From: Janthinobacterium agaricidamnosum NBRC 102515 = DSM 9628
GTDB taxonomy: Bacteria > Pseudomonadota > Gammaproteobacteria > Burkholderiales > Burkholderiaceae_D
Assembly: GCF_000723165.1 (NCBI RefSeq)
Contig: NZ_HG322949.1
Location: 2,834,455 to 2,898,454 of the forward strand
Direction of reading: 5' to 3'
DNA length: 64,000 nt
Under the pieces are notes generated by a model. The model was not told where the DNA came from. It worked only from the letters and a program-made list of their open reading frames with translations, and ran no database searches. This document shows positions 7,752-16,058 of the stretch, piece by piece; the stretch's first letter is position 1, and each line of letters starts with the position of its first letter. A program made the translations under genes and the position numbers.

Positions 7752-10700
7752 TTATACACTTTCTTTTTTCTCAGCAAAGAATGGAAATACCAGCGGCAAC
7801 AGCAGCAAGGTAAAGAAGGTGGCCGATACGATGCCGCCGACGATCACCACCGCGAAGGGACGCTGGGTTTCCGAACCGATGCCATGCGATAAGGCGGCCG
7901 GCAGCAAGCCCAGTCCGGCCATCAGCGCGGTCATCAGGATAGGCCGCAGGCGCAGCACGGCGCCAGCCACGGCTCTGTCGGCCAGCGATGGGGTGCCGCG
8001 GGCGAGGTCGATGATTTGCTCGACCATGATGACGCCGTTTTGCACCGAAATACCGGCCACGGCAATGAAGCCGACCGCCGCCGACACCGAAAAGTGCAAG
8101 CCCGCCACCGCCAGCCCGGCGATGCCGCCGATCAGCGTGAATGGCACGATGGACAGGATCAGCAGCGCCTTGCGCACCGAGCGGAAGGCCCAGAACAGCA
8201 GCGAGAAAATCATCAGCACGGTAATCGGCACGATCACTTCCAGCCGTTTGACGGCGCGCTGCTGGTTCTCGAACTGACCGCCCCAGGTGATTTGGTAACC
8301 TGGCGGCAAATGTACCTGGGCCGCCACTTTTTGCTGCGCCTCGGCGACAAAACTGCCCTGGTCGCGGCCCAGCAAATTGGCCTTGACCGACGCATTGCGC
8401 AGGCCGGCTTCGCGGCTGATGCGCGCCGCACCTTGCCGCACGTTAATATGCGCCAATTCCGACAAGGCGATCGTGCCTGCGCCGCCCGGCAAGGAAATTT
8501 GTAAATTGGCGACATCGGCTATGGCCGAACGGGCCTCCCGTTTCAGCCGCACGGTCAGGTCGAATTGCCGGTCGCCTTCATAAAAAGTATTCACGGCGGT
8601 GCCGGCCAGCGCGGTCTGGATCGCTGTATTGACGTCGGCTACGTTGATGCCGAGGCGGGCGATGCGGTCGCGGTCGATCACGATGTCGAGTTCGCTCTGG
8701 CCGCCGATCTTGATCGCGGCCACGTCGGCGGCGCCGGGAATGGCGCTCAGGATGGCGGCGATTTGCTCGCTTTTCCGGGTCAGCACATCCAGCTCGGGGC
8801 CGGAAATCTTGACCGCGATCTCCCCCTTGACGCCGGACAGCGCTTCTTCAACGTTGTCTTCAATTACTTGCGAGAAATTGGTCGGCACGCCCGGCAGACG
8901 GCGGATCTTGGCGGAAATGTCGGCGATCAGCGTTTCCTTGTCGGCGAAACGCCAGCCGCCGCGCGGCGTCAGGTCGGCCAGGATTTCCATATTGTTCGGC
9001 CCTTTCGGGTCGGTGCCGTCGTCCGGACGGCCGACCGCCGAAATCACATTGCCCACTTCCGGATAACTTTTCAGGATCGCGCGCACCTGGTGCTCGGTCT
9101 GCTCCGTCTTTTCCAGCGCGCTCGAGGTCGGCAAGGTGACGGTCAGCCAGATATTGCCCTCGTCCAGTTTCGGCAGGAATTCGCTGCCCAGCAGCGGCGC
9201 CAGGGCCAGCGTCAACAGCAGCAAGCCGCCGGATGCGCCCAGCACGATAAACCGCTGCCGTTGCGCCGCCAGCAGCATGTTGCGGTAGCGCTGCTGGAGC
9301 TTGGCCATCCATGCGCTATGTTTTTCCTGCAAGGGATGGCGCTTCAAGACCCAGCCCAGCAGCGATGGCACCAGCGTCATCGTCAGCAAGATGGCGCCCA
9401 GCATCGCAAAACTGAGCGTCAACGCGACCGGCGAAAAGATTTTTCCTTCGACCCGCTGGAAGGTATAGATCGGGATGAAGGCGACGATGATGATGGCTTT
9501 CGCGAACAGGATAGGATGGCCCAGTTCCAGCACGGTTTCCTTCAGCGTGCGCTGCCGGCCGGCATAGGGCCAAGCGCCGTCGTTTGCCGCATGCTGTTGC
9601 AAGGTCAGGCGCACCATCAGCGCCTCGACCAGCACCACGGCGCTGTCGATGATGATGCCGAAGTCGACCGCGCCGAGCGAAATCAGGTTGGCCGGGATGC
9701 CGCGCGCGTCCAGCATGATGAAGGCGAACAGCAGCGACAGCGGAATCACGGTGGCGACGATCAGCGCGGCGCGCCAGTTGCCGAGGAAAATGATCAGGAT
9801 GGCGATCACCAGCAATGCGCCGACCAGCAGGTTTTCGCCGACGGTGCGCACGGTGTGGTTGATCAGGTCGGTACGGTCGTAAATCGTCTTCAGCTTGACG
9901 CCGGCCGGCAGGCGCGCATTGATGCCGTCGATGGCGACCTTGATATCGGCCACGACCTTGGCGGCATTGCTGCCCTTGCTCATTTGCACAATGCCTTCGA
10001 CCACGCTGTTTTCATTATTGAACGCCACCACGCCGGAACGCGGGCGGTGGCCGATGGTCACCTGGGCCAGGTCCGACACCAGCACTGTCTTGCCATTCCT
10101 GGCGCTAACGATGACACGGCCGATATCGTCCAGGCTGTTAAAGATGCCGATGCCGCGCACCAGCAGCGATTCGTCGCCGCGCCGCACCAGGCCGCCGCCG
10201 ACGTTGGCGCTGTTATTGGTCAGCGCGCCGCTCAGCTGGTCGATGGTGACGCCGTAACGTTTTAACGCATCCGGATCGGCTTGCACCTGGTATTGCTTGA
10301 CGGTGCCGCCGAAACTGACGACATCGGCCACACCCGGCACCATGCGCAGGCCGGGCCGTATCACCCAGTCTTGCAGCGCGCGCACTTCATTGGCGTCCAT
10401 GCCGGGCGGCGCTTCGACGATATAACGGTAGATTTCACCGACCGCCGTACTCAGCGGCGCCAGGCCCGGCTGTATGCCGGTCGGCAAGGTGACGTTTTGC
10501 AGCTTTTCCAGTACTTGCTGACGCGCAAAATAATCGTCGGTGCCATCGGCAAAGGTCAGCGTGACGATCGACAAGCCGCTGATGGTCACCGAACGCAACT
10601 GAGTTTGATGCGGCACGCCGCTCATTTCGCGTTCGATCGGCAGCGTCACCGAACGTTCGACCTCTTCCGGCGCCTGGCCCAGGTATTGGGTGACGATCTG

Positions 10701-10841
10701 CACCTGCACGTCTTGCACGTCGGGAAACGCTTCGATCGGCAAATTACTGAAGGCGCGATAACCGAACACGGCCAGCGCAAAGGTCAGGATCAGCACGAAA
10801 ACGCGCTGGGCCAGCACAAAATCGATCAGTTTACTGAGCAT
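7752..10841 (-). CDS. czcA: CzcA-type RND heavy-metal efflux permease
   Basis: The product is 1029 residues from the ATG at 10841 (MLSKLIDFVLAQRVFVL), which overlaps the end of the adaptor gene by 11 bases; the frame extends six codons further to 10859. It is an inner-membrane proton/metal antiporter of the heavy-metal RND group. It has two sets of six transmembrane helices with two large periplasmic loops, SNLPIEAFPDVQDVQVQI near the N-terminus, and DFGIIIDSAVVLVE in TM4 carrying the proton-relay Asp and Glu. The motif reads DSA where CzcA proper has DGA. It is the pump component of a CzcCBA tripartite system with the two genes upstream. Zn/Co/Cd or Ni are plausible substrates; the exact metal cannot be told. 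Confidence 0.88.
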   Translation of the reverse strand: MLSKLIDFVLAQRVFVLILTFALAVFGYRAFSNLPIEAFPDVQDVQVQIVTQYLGQAPEEVERSVTLPIEREMSGVPHQTQLRSVTISGLSIVTLTFADGTDDYFARQQVLEKLQNVTLPTGIQPGLAPLSTAVGEIYRYIVEAPPGMDANEVRALQDWVIRPGLRMVPGVADVVSFGGTVKQYQVQADPDALKRYGVTIDQLSGALTNNSANVGGGLVRRGDESLLVRGIGIFNSLDDIGRVIVSARNGKTVLVSDLAQVTIGHRPRSGVVAFNNENSVVEGIVQMSKGSNAAKVVADIKVAIDGINARLPAGVKLKTIYDRTDLINHTVRTVGENLLVGALLVIAILIIFLGNWRAALIVATVIPLSLLFAFIMLDARGIPANLISLGAVDFGIIIDSAVVLVEALMVRLTLQQHAANDGAWPYAGRQRTLKETVLELGHPILFAKAIIIVAFIPIYTFQRVEGKIFSPVALTLSFAMLGAILLTMTLVPSLLGWVLKRHPLQEKHSAWMAKLQQRYRNMLLAAQRQRFIVLGASGGLLLLTLALAPLLGSEFLPKLDEGNIWLTVTLPTSSALEKTEQTEHQVRAILKSYPEVGNVISAVGRPDDGTDPKGPNNMEILADLTPRGGWRFADKETLIADISAKIRRLPGVPTNFSQVIEDNVEEALSGVKGEIAVKISGPELDVLTRKSEQIAAILSAIPGAADVAAIKIGGQSELDIVIDRDRIARLGINVADVNTAIQTALAGTAVNTFYEGDRQFDLTVRLKREARSAIADVANLQISLPGGAGTIALSELAHINVRQGAARISREAGLRNASVKANLLGRDQGSFVAEAQQKVAAQVHLPPGYQITWGGQFENQQRAVKRLEVIVPITVLMIFSLLFWAFRSVRKALLILSIVPFTLIGGIAGLAVAGLHFSVSAAVGFIAVAGISVQNGVIMVEQIIDLARGTPSLADRAVAGAVLRLRPILMTALMAGLGLLPAALSHGIGSETQRPFAVVIVGGIVSATFFTLLLLPLVFPFFAEKKESV

Positions 10842-11991
10842 TGGAAGCGGCCTCGGCATTTAACAGGAGTGCGCCTTCGGTGACCACGCGCTCACCGCCG
10901 CGCAGTCCGGCGGTGATAAAACTGGTGTCGCGGCCGCGCAGGCCGACGCTGACGCGGCGCTTTTCAAACTGTCCCGGCTGTAATTCGACAAACACATAAT
11001 CGTAAATACCTTCGACAAACAGGCTGGTATTCGGCAACGCCACCGCCTGTGGGCTGCCGGCGCCGGCCAGGAAGGACACCCGGGCATACATTTCCGGTTT
11101 CAATGTCAAGTCCGGATTGGCGATCGCGCAGCGCACCTGCACCCGGCGCGTGGCCGGATCGAGCGCCAAGCCGACCCGTTCCACGGTGGCGTCGAAATGC
11201 CGGCCGGGATACGCATCGGTTTCGACGCTGACCGCCTGGCCGGCGCGGATCGCGCCGGCATACCGCTCCGGCACGTCGACCATCACCCATAAATGGCCCA
11301 GGTCGCTGATGACAAACAACGGCGCCGGCAAGTCCGGCCGCACTTCCAGGCCCGGATTGATTTGTTTGTCGGCAATGGTGCCGCCCAGCGGCGCGCGCAA
11401 GCCGAAACGGCCCTGTTCCTGGCCGCCGGCGTTCAGGTTTTTCATGCGCAGCGACGCGCGCCGGGTTTCCGCCTGCGCTTGCTGGAAGCCGGCCTGCGCC
11501 GCTTCCAGGTCCTTGCGCGGCAATACTTCGCCGTCGAACAGGGTTTGCGCGCGCTGGTAGGCCAGCCGCTTATAGGTTTCATCGGCTTGCGCCTTGCGCC
11601 AGTCGGCGTCGGCGGTGGCCAGCTCGGGGGCGTCGATCACCGCCAGCAGCGCACCGCGCTTGACGATATCGCCCGGTTCGCCATGCATGGCGGTCACCCG
11701 GCCGGCGATGGGCGAGCTGACCCGCGCGGTCAGGTTTTCATCGTAGGCGATGCGGCCATTCAGCGGTTCCGACACCGGCAGCGCCACGCTGTGCAGCGCC
11801 GCCACTTTCAGCGACGACAATTGCGGCGCATCCGGTGCAAAACGCACTTGCCCGGCCGGCACGGTGGCCGCGGCCTTGGCTAGCGCAGCCTTGTTGTCTG
11901 GCGACACGTGTACAAAATGCACGCCGGCGCCGATCAGGCCGGCGGCCACCAGCACGGCAGCCAATTTATTCAGGTTCACTTGCACGATCAT
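10831..11991 (-). CDS. czcB: CzcB-type RND periplasmic adaptor (membrane fusion protein)
   Basis: The product is 386 residues from the ATG at 11989-11991 (MIVQVNLNKLAAVLVAAGLIG), one base into the stop of the upstream gene (TAATG). The longer open frame upstream of this ATG has no merit. An N-terminal membrane anchor is followed by a lipoyl half (SSPIAGRVTAMHGEPGDIVKRGALLAVIDAPEL), an alpha hairpin rich in Ala, Gln and Glu (about residues 115-180), the second lipoyl half (FGLRAPLGGTIADKQINPG) and the beta-barrel. It links the RND pump to the outer-membrane channel. No His-rich metal-binding N-terminal extension, as in some CzcB proteins, is seen. Confidence 0.87.
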   Translation of the reverse strand: MIVQVNLNKLAAVLVAAGLIGAGVHFVHVSPDNKAALAKAAATVPAGQVRFAPDAPQLSSLKVAALHSVALPVSEPLNGRIAYDENLTARVSSPIAGRVTAMHGEPGDIVKRGALLAVIDAPELATADADWRKAQADETYKRLAYQRAQTLFDGEVLPRKDLEAAQAGFQQAQAETRRASLRMKNLNAGGQEQGRFGLRAPLGGTIADKQINPGLEVRPDLPAPLFVISDLGHLWVMVDVPERYAGAIRAGQAVSVETDAYPGRHFDATVERVGLALDPATRRVQVRCAIANPDLTLKPEMYARVSFLAGAGSPQAVALPNTSLFVEGIYDYVFVELQPGQFEKRRVSVGLRGRDTSFITAGLRGGERVVTEGALLLNAEAASNAQ

Positions 11992-13280
11992 TATGGTTTG
12001 CCTTCGGAGATGGCCGCCGTCCAGGCAGCCAGTGATTTTGCGTAATCGGCGTGCGCCGCCACCGCTTCCAATTGGGTGCTGCGCCAAGTGCGGCGCACAT
12101 CGAGCAAGTCCATGATGCCCAGCGCCCCATGCTGGAATGCAAATTCGGCGGCGTCGGCCGATTTTTTCGCCGCGGCCAGCAAGCCGTCGTCATAGCGCCG
12201 CGCCCGTTCATACGCGCTGCGGGCCTGTTCGGCGCCGAGCAGCACATCGCTGCGCGCCTGCTTGCGGGCCCGTTCCAGGTTTTCCTCGGCGACATCGACC
12301 GCAACTTCGGCGGCACGGATTTCGCCTTGGTAGCCGTAACGCAGCATCAGCGGGATTTGCAGCGCCACGCCGTAGCTATTGCCGCTGCCCTGGGTATTGC
12401 TGATGCTGGTCGGGTAATGCTCAGCCTGGATACCGACCGTGATGTCGGCGCTGCGCGAGGCCAGCGCAAGCTTGCGCGAGGCGATCGCCGCATCCAGCCG
12501 CGACTGCGCCGCCAATACGTCGGGACGGCGGGCCAGCATGCTGTCGGCCTCGGCCGGATTCGGCGGCGGGGCCGCCGGCCAGTCGGTCCCGGCATCGGCC
12601 AGCGGCATGGCGGGGCGCTGGCCGATCAGCAGCGACAAGCTCATCCGCAAGGTGTACAGATCGGATTCGGCTTGCGCCGCGTCATTGTGGGCGCGCAAGG
12701 TATCGACTTGCACGCGCGCCACATCGGCGACCGCCAGGTCGCCCGCTTTCTGGCGTTTGACGGCGGCCGCCAGGCTGCTGTCGAACAGCGCCGCGCTTTG
12801 CCGCGCCACGTCGAGCCGGGCGCGCCCGGCCATCACATCGTAATACGCCTGGCTGACCAGCAAGCGCAGTTGACGCCGTGCATCGTGCAAATCGTCACGC
12901 GACGCCTGTTCCAGATGTTCGGCGGCGGCCACGCGGAAAGCACGCTTGCCGCCCCGCTCGAACAATTGGTCGATGCGCACCGAACTGTCGACGGTCTTGC
13001 TGCGCAAGCCGCCGGCCCCGATACCCGCATACGGATTGATATTTGCGGTTTGCAAGCTCAATACCGGATTCGGCGGCGCATTGGCCGCGACCACGGCGGC
13101 GCTGGCGCTATCGACGCCCAGCGCCGACACGCGCAGATCGGAATTATGTTGCTGGGCGTAGCTGATCGCTTGTTCCAGGCTCATGGCGTGCAATTCGGCG
13201 CTGCGGGTATTGGGCGAGACGGCGACGGCGGCCGCCAGCGACAAGGCGCCCAGCGCACGGCTGATCGGGGTGGTTTTCAT
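11991..13280 (-). CDS. czcC: CzcC-type outer-membrane efflux channel (TolC family)
   Basis: The product is 429 residues from the ATG at 13278-13280 (MKTTPISRALGALSLAAAVA), a signal peptide ending around NTRSAE. Two outer-membrane-efflux-protein repeats follow, with the usual long coiled-coil helices (LEQAISYAQQHNSDLRVSALG in the first; ARRPDVLAAQSRLDAAIASRKLALASRSADI in the second). It forms the outer-membrane duct of the tripartite pump. The start overlaps the stop of the preceding lipoprotein gene as ATGA, and the stop overlaps the adaptor start as TAATG. The four genes are therefore one tightly coupled operon. Confidence 0.86.
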   Translation of the reverse strand: MKTTPISRALGALSLAAAVAVSPNTRSAELHAMSLEQAISYAQQHNSDLRVSALGVDSASAAVVAANAPPNPVLSLQTANINPYAGIGAGGLRSKTVDSSVRIDQLFERGGKRAFRVAAAEHLEQASRDDLHDARRQLRLLVSQAYYDVMAGRARLDVARQSAALFDSSLAAAVKRQKAGDLAVADVARVQVDTLRAHNDAAQAESDLYTLRMSLSLLIGQRPAMPLADAGTDWPAAPPPNPAEADSMLARRPDVLAAQSRLDAAIASRKLALASRSADITVGIQAEHYPTSISNTQGSGNSYGVALQIPLMLRYGYQGEIRAAEVAVDVAEENLERARKQARSDVLLGAEQARSAYERARRYDDGLLAAAKKSADAAEFAFQHGALGIMDLLDVRRTWRSTQLEAVAAHADYAKSLAAWTAAISEGKP

Positions 13281-13687
13281 GGGGACAGGAACTGTGTGAT
13301 GCGCGACAATTTGCCGAGCGAGCAATCTTCGGGCCACAGCTCGACCTTGTCGCCGAGGGCAACTTGCTGGCCGTCAGGCAATAGCGCCACTTCGACCAGC
13401 ATGCGCCGCACATGGTGGTAATGAATCTTGACGTAGCGCTGCTGCGCCAATTGTTCGGCCGGCAACTGGGCCAGGCAAGCGGGCAAGCTGTCGCGCGGCG
13501 TATCGGCGTCATAAAAGCCGGCGATGTCGCCATGCTTCGCGCCGTGCCGCCAATCGACGCTTGCTGGTTTATCCGATGCGCAACTGCTGAGCAACGATGC
13601 CGACAATAACGCCGACAAGAATGTGGGCAATGATGTGGACAATAAGGCCGGCGTCGGCAATGCGGCGCCGGTGAATGAAAAGGCCAT
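13277..13687 (-). CDS. Small lipoprotein encoded first in the efflux operon
   Basis: The product is 136 residues from the ATG at 13685-13687 (MAFSFTGAALPTPALLS). A hydrophobic leader ends in a lipobox (LLSSC, Cys about residue 36), so a lipid-anchored periplasmic protein is expected. The mature part has PACLAQLPAEQLAQQRYVKIHYHHVRRMLVEVALLPDGQQVALGDKVELWPEDC, with a His pair, acidic residues and two Cys that could bind metal. It overlaps czcC by four bases (ATGA) and is the first gene after the presumed regulator site at 13805-13824. The family is not recognised. A periplasmic metal chaperone or sensor for the pump is an inference from position. Confidence 0.6.
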   Translation of the reverse strand: MAFSFTGAALPTPALLSTSLPTFLSALLSASLLSSCASDKPASVDWRHGAKHGDIAGFYDADTPRDSLPACLAQLPAEQLAQQRYVKIHYHHVRRMLVEVALLPDGQQVALGDKVELWPEDCSLGKLSRITQFLSP

Positions 13688-13804
13688 GGTGCTCCCGCTC
13701 GATCGCGGCGGCCAGGGAGTGGCCACCGTCAGGCGCGCAGTGTCGATAGCACACGCTGCGCCAGCGCATGATAGGTGGAGTGACCTTTCGGCAACATGTC
13801 TTAG

Positions 13805-13824
13805 ACATTACCAAATGGTAATGT
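13805..13824. promoter_or_regulatory. Palindromic operator of the efflux operon, likely bound by the adjacent response regulator
   Basis: A perfect inverted repeat ACATTACC-AAAT-GGTAATGT stands in the 164-base gap between the sensor kinase gene and the lipoprotein-czcCBA genes. The CATTAC...GTAATG shape is like the boxes bound by metal-responsive OmpR-family regulators (CopR/CzcR type). It lies about 120 bases upstream of the lipoprotein start. The match is by eye and the regulator is inferred. Confidence 0.6.
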
Positions 13825-13851
13825 TGGCTGATGCAGCTATGGATTACTGCC

Positions 13852-15225
13852 TTACTGATGGTCCAGCGGCAGGAAGATACTGGCGATCAAGCCGGGCGCC
13901 GCATCGCTCAATACAAACCGGCCGCCATGCAGGCTGGCCGTCGCATGCACAATCGACAAGCCCAATCCATTACCGGGCAAGCTGCGGCTTTTATCGAGGC
14001 GGTAAAAGCGCTGGGTGACCTTGTCGAATTCGTCGCCGGGAATGCCGGGGCCGTTATCGCAGACGGCAATCGCCACCTGCCCCGCTTCCCGGCTGGTGCG
14101 TACTTCGACGCTGGCGCCCGGCCCGGCGTATTTGATGGCGTTGTCGATCAGGCTGGCAATCGCGCTGGCCAGCAAGTTGCGGTCGCCATACGCCATCGCT
14201 TGCGGCAATAGCGCAGTACCCAGCCTGATATCGCGCTCCTCGGCGCTGGCTTCGTACATTTCCACGATATCAAGCGCGATCCTGTTCAAGTCGAGCGCCT
14301 CGAACAAATGGCCGCGCATGCCCGATTCCGCCTCGGCGATTTGCAGCAGCCGTTCAAACAGGCGTATCAGGTCATCGATATCGTCGATGGCGTTTTGCGC
14401 CGTGCCGGCCCACGCATGAACCGTCATGTCATGCCGCAATGCTTCGTCGAGCTTGCTGCGCACCCGGCCCAGCGGCGTGCGCAAGTCGTGGGCAATGGCG
14501 TTCGACACGTGGCGTATGCCTTCCATCAACTGCTCGATGCGGTCCAGCATGCGGTTGATATCGCGGTTCAACAAATTGAATTCATCTTTTTCCGACACCG
14601 TATCCGATACCGGGATGCGCCGGCTCAAGTCGCCGGCGCCGATTTCCAGCGCGGTGCGGCGGATCTGGCCGATGCGGCCCTCGATCTGGGCGCGGAACAG
14701 CCAGGCGCCGATCACCGTCAGCAGCAGCGACAGCGCCGCGCCGGAGACCAGCGCGCGCCAGACCAGTGCGCGCACCGCTTCCTGTTCGCTCAAATCGCTG
14801 CCGACCACCAGCAAGCCACCGCTGCCAAGGCGGCGTATCAGCAGCCGCGCCGGCGTCAAACTACCGTCGCGCGCCACTTCGCGGCTATACAGCACGCCGA
14901 TTTCGGTGTCCGACATCGGCCACGGCGTCAGGTTGCCGGCCAGCTTGGTGTCCTCGGCGTCCAGCACCAGGAAGATTTCGCGGTCATTGTCTATGCCGTC
15001 GGTCAACTGGTGGCGCACTTCGCTGATCAGCTCGGCATCCGGCCGGCCCTGGTATTGCAGGATCAGCCGGTCGGACAAGACGCTGACCTTGCTGTCGATA
15101 TTGCGGTCCAGCACGCCGATGGTGCCGACATAAAATACCGCCGACACCACCATGATCGAGGCCGTGGCGAGCAAGCCGTAACCGATCACCAGCTTGGCGG
15201 CGATCGACGCCCTGAGTCTAAACAT
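13852..15225 (-). CDS. Sensor histidine kinase, metal-responsive CzcS/CusS-like
   Basis: The product is 457 residues from the ATG at 15223-15225 (MFRLRASIAAKLVIGYGLLATASIMVVSAVFYVG). TM1 comes first, then a ~130-residue periplasmic sensor, then TM2 (LVSGAALSLLLTVIGAWLF) and HAMP. HisKA carries the phospho-acceptor in VSNAIAHDLRTPLGRVRSKL, and HATPase has the N box ASAIASLIDNAIKYA, DNGPGIP, and GNGLGLSIV. It starts two bases after the response regulator stop, so the pair is co-transcribed. The periplasmic sensor and neighbouring pump genes suggest it detects excess metal in the periplasm. Confidence 0.85.
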   Translation of the reverse strand: MFRLRASIAAKLVIGYGLLATASIMVVSAVFYVGTIGVLDRNIDSKVSVLSDRLILQYQGRPDAELISEVRHQLTDGIDNDREIFLVLDAEDTKLAGNLTPWPMSDTEIGVLYSREVARDGSLTPARLLIRRLGSGGLLVVGSDLSEQEAVRALVWRALVSGAALSLLLTVIGAWLFRAQIEGRIGQIRRTALEIGAGDLSRRIPVSDTVSEKDEFNLLNRDINRMLDRIEQLMEGIRHVSNAIAHDLRTPLGRVRSKLDEALRHDMTVHAWAGTAQNAIDDIDDLIRLFERLLQIAEAESGMRGHLFEALDLNRIALDIVEMYEASAEERDIRLGTALLPQAMAYGDRNLLASAIASLIDNAIKYAGPGASVEVRTSREAGQVAIAVCDNGPGIPGDEFDKVTQRFYRLDKSRSLPGNGLGLSIVHATASLHGGRFVLSDAAPGLIASIFLPLDHQ

Positions 15226-15227
15226 CG

Positions 15228-15923
15228 CTAAACATCGGCCTGGGCCGGCTGGATCGACAGCCGGTAACCGGCGCCGCGGATGGTGTGGATCAGCACCGGC
15301 GTGAAATCCTTGTCGATTTTGTTGCGCAAGCGGCTGATCTGGACGTCGATGACATTGGTTTGCGGGTCGAAATGATAATCCCACACGCCTTCCAGCAACA
15401 TGGTGCGCGTCACCACCTGCCCTTCGTGGCGCATCAGGTATTCCAGCAAGCGGTACTCGCGCGGCTGCAGGGAAATCATCTGGCCGCCGCGCGTGACGCG
15501 CATCGCGCGCATGTCCAGCGTCAGGTCGGCCACTTGCAGCACGCTGCTTTCCTGGCCCGGCGCGCTGCGGCGCAGCAGCGCTTCTATGCGCGCCAGCAAT
15601 TCGGCGAATGAAAACGGCTTGCTCAGGTAATCGTCGGCGCCGCCGCGCAAGCCCAGTACGCGCTCATCGATATTGCCCAGCGCACTGACCACGACGACCG
15701 GGGTTTTCTTGCCCAGGCTGCGCAAACGGTCGATGATGGCCAGGCCATCCATCTGTCCCGGCAACATGCGGTCGAGGATGATCACATCCCAGCCTTCGCC
15801 GACCGCATAGTCGAGCCCGTCGCTGCCATTGTCACAGGCGGTGACGGAATAGCCGGCTTCCCGCAAACCCTTGCAGATATAACGGGAAGTATCGGCTTCA
15901 TCTTCGATAACCAGGCAACGCAA
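15228..15923 (-). CDS. OmpR-family response regulator, CzcR/CopR-like
   Basis: The product is 231 residues. The receiver domain is at residues 1-117, with the acidic pair in IEDEADTS, the phospho-Asp in VIILDRMLPG and the Lys in YLSKPFS. A winged-helix effector domain follows (SLQPREYRLLEYLMRHEGQVVTRTMLLEGVWDYHFDP...IRGAGYRL). No ATG fits the receiver start well. A TTG at 15921-15923 (coding LRCLVIEDE) has a strong ribosome site GAGGAG seven bases upstream, and it is chosen here. An ATG at 15965 would add 14 residues. It probably controls the downstream pump through the palindrome at 13805. Confidence 0.8.
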   Translation of the reverse strand: MRCLVIEDEADTSRYICKGLREAGYSVTACDNGSDGLDYAVGEGWDVIILDRMLPGQMDGLAIIDRLRSLGKKTPVVVVSALGNIDERVLGLRGGADDYLSKPFSFAELLARIEALLRRSAPGQESSVLQVADLTLDMRAMRVTRGGQMISLQPREYRLLEYLMRHEGQVVTRTMLLEGVWDYHFDPQTNVIDVQISRLRNKIDKDFTPVLIHTIRGAGYRLSIQPAQADV

Positions 15924-16058
15924 TCTGATGCTCCTCTTGATGGTGTCCTGTAAAAACGCCAGCATAAGCGCTGGCCTTGCGCTCACGCAAGAGGTGTTTT
16001 ATTTCAGATTGTATAAGCGCACCGCCAGACCTGATTGCGGCGCGGGCGGTGCCGCAGC

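Noticed and set aside
8565..10265. 566-codon plus-strand open frame over czcA
   Set aside because: Antisense shadow; translation is Gln/His/Arg-rich and matches no family.
12051..13421. 456-codon plus-strand frame over czcC
   Set aside because: Complement of a clear TolC-family gene, with biased Arg/Gly/Gln composition.
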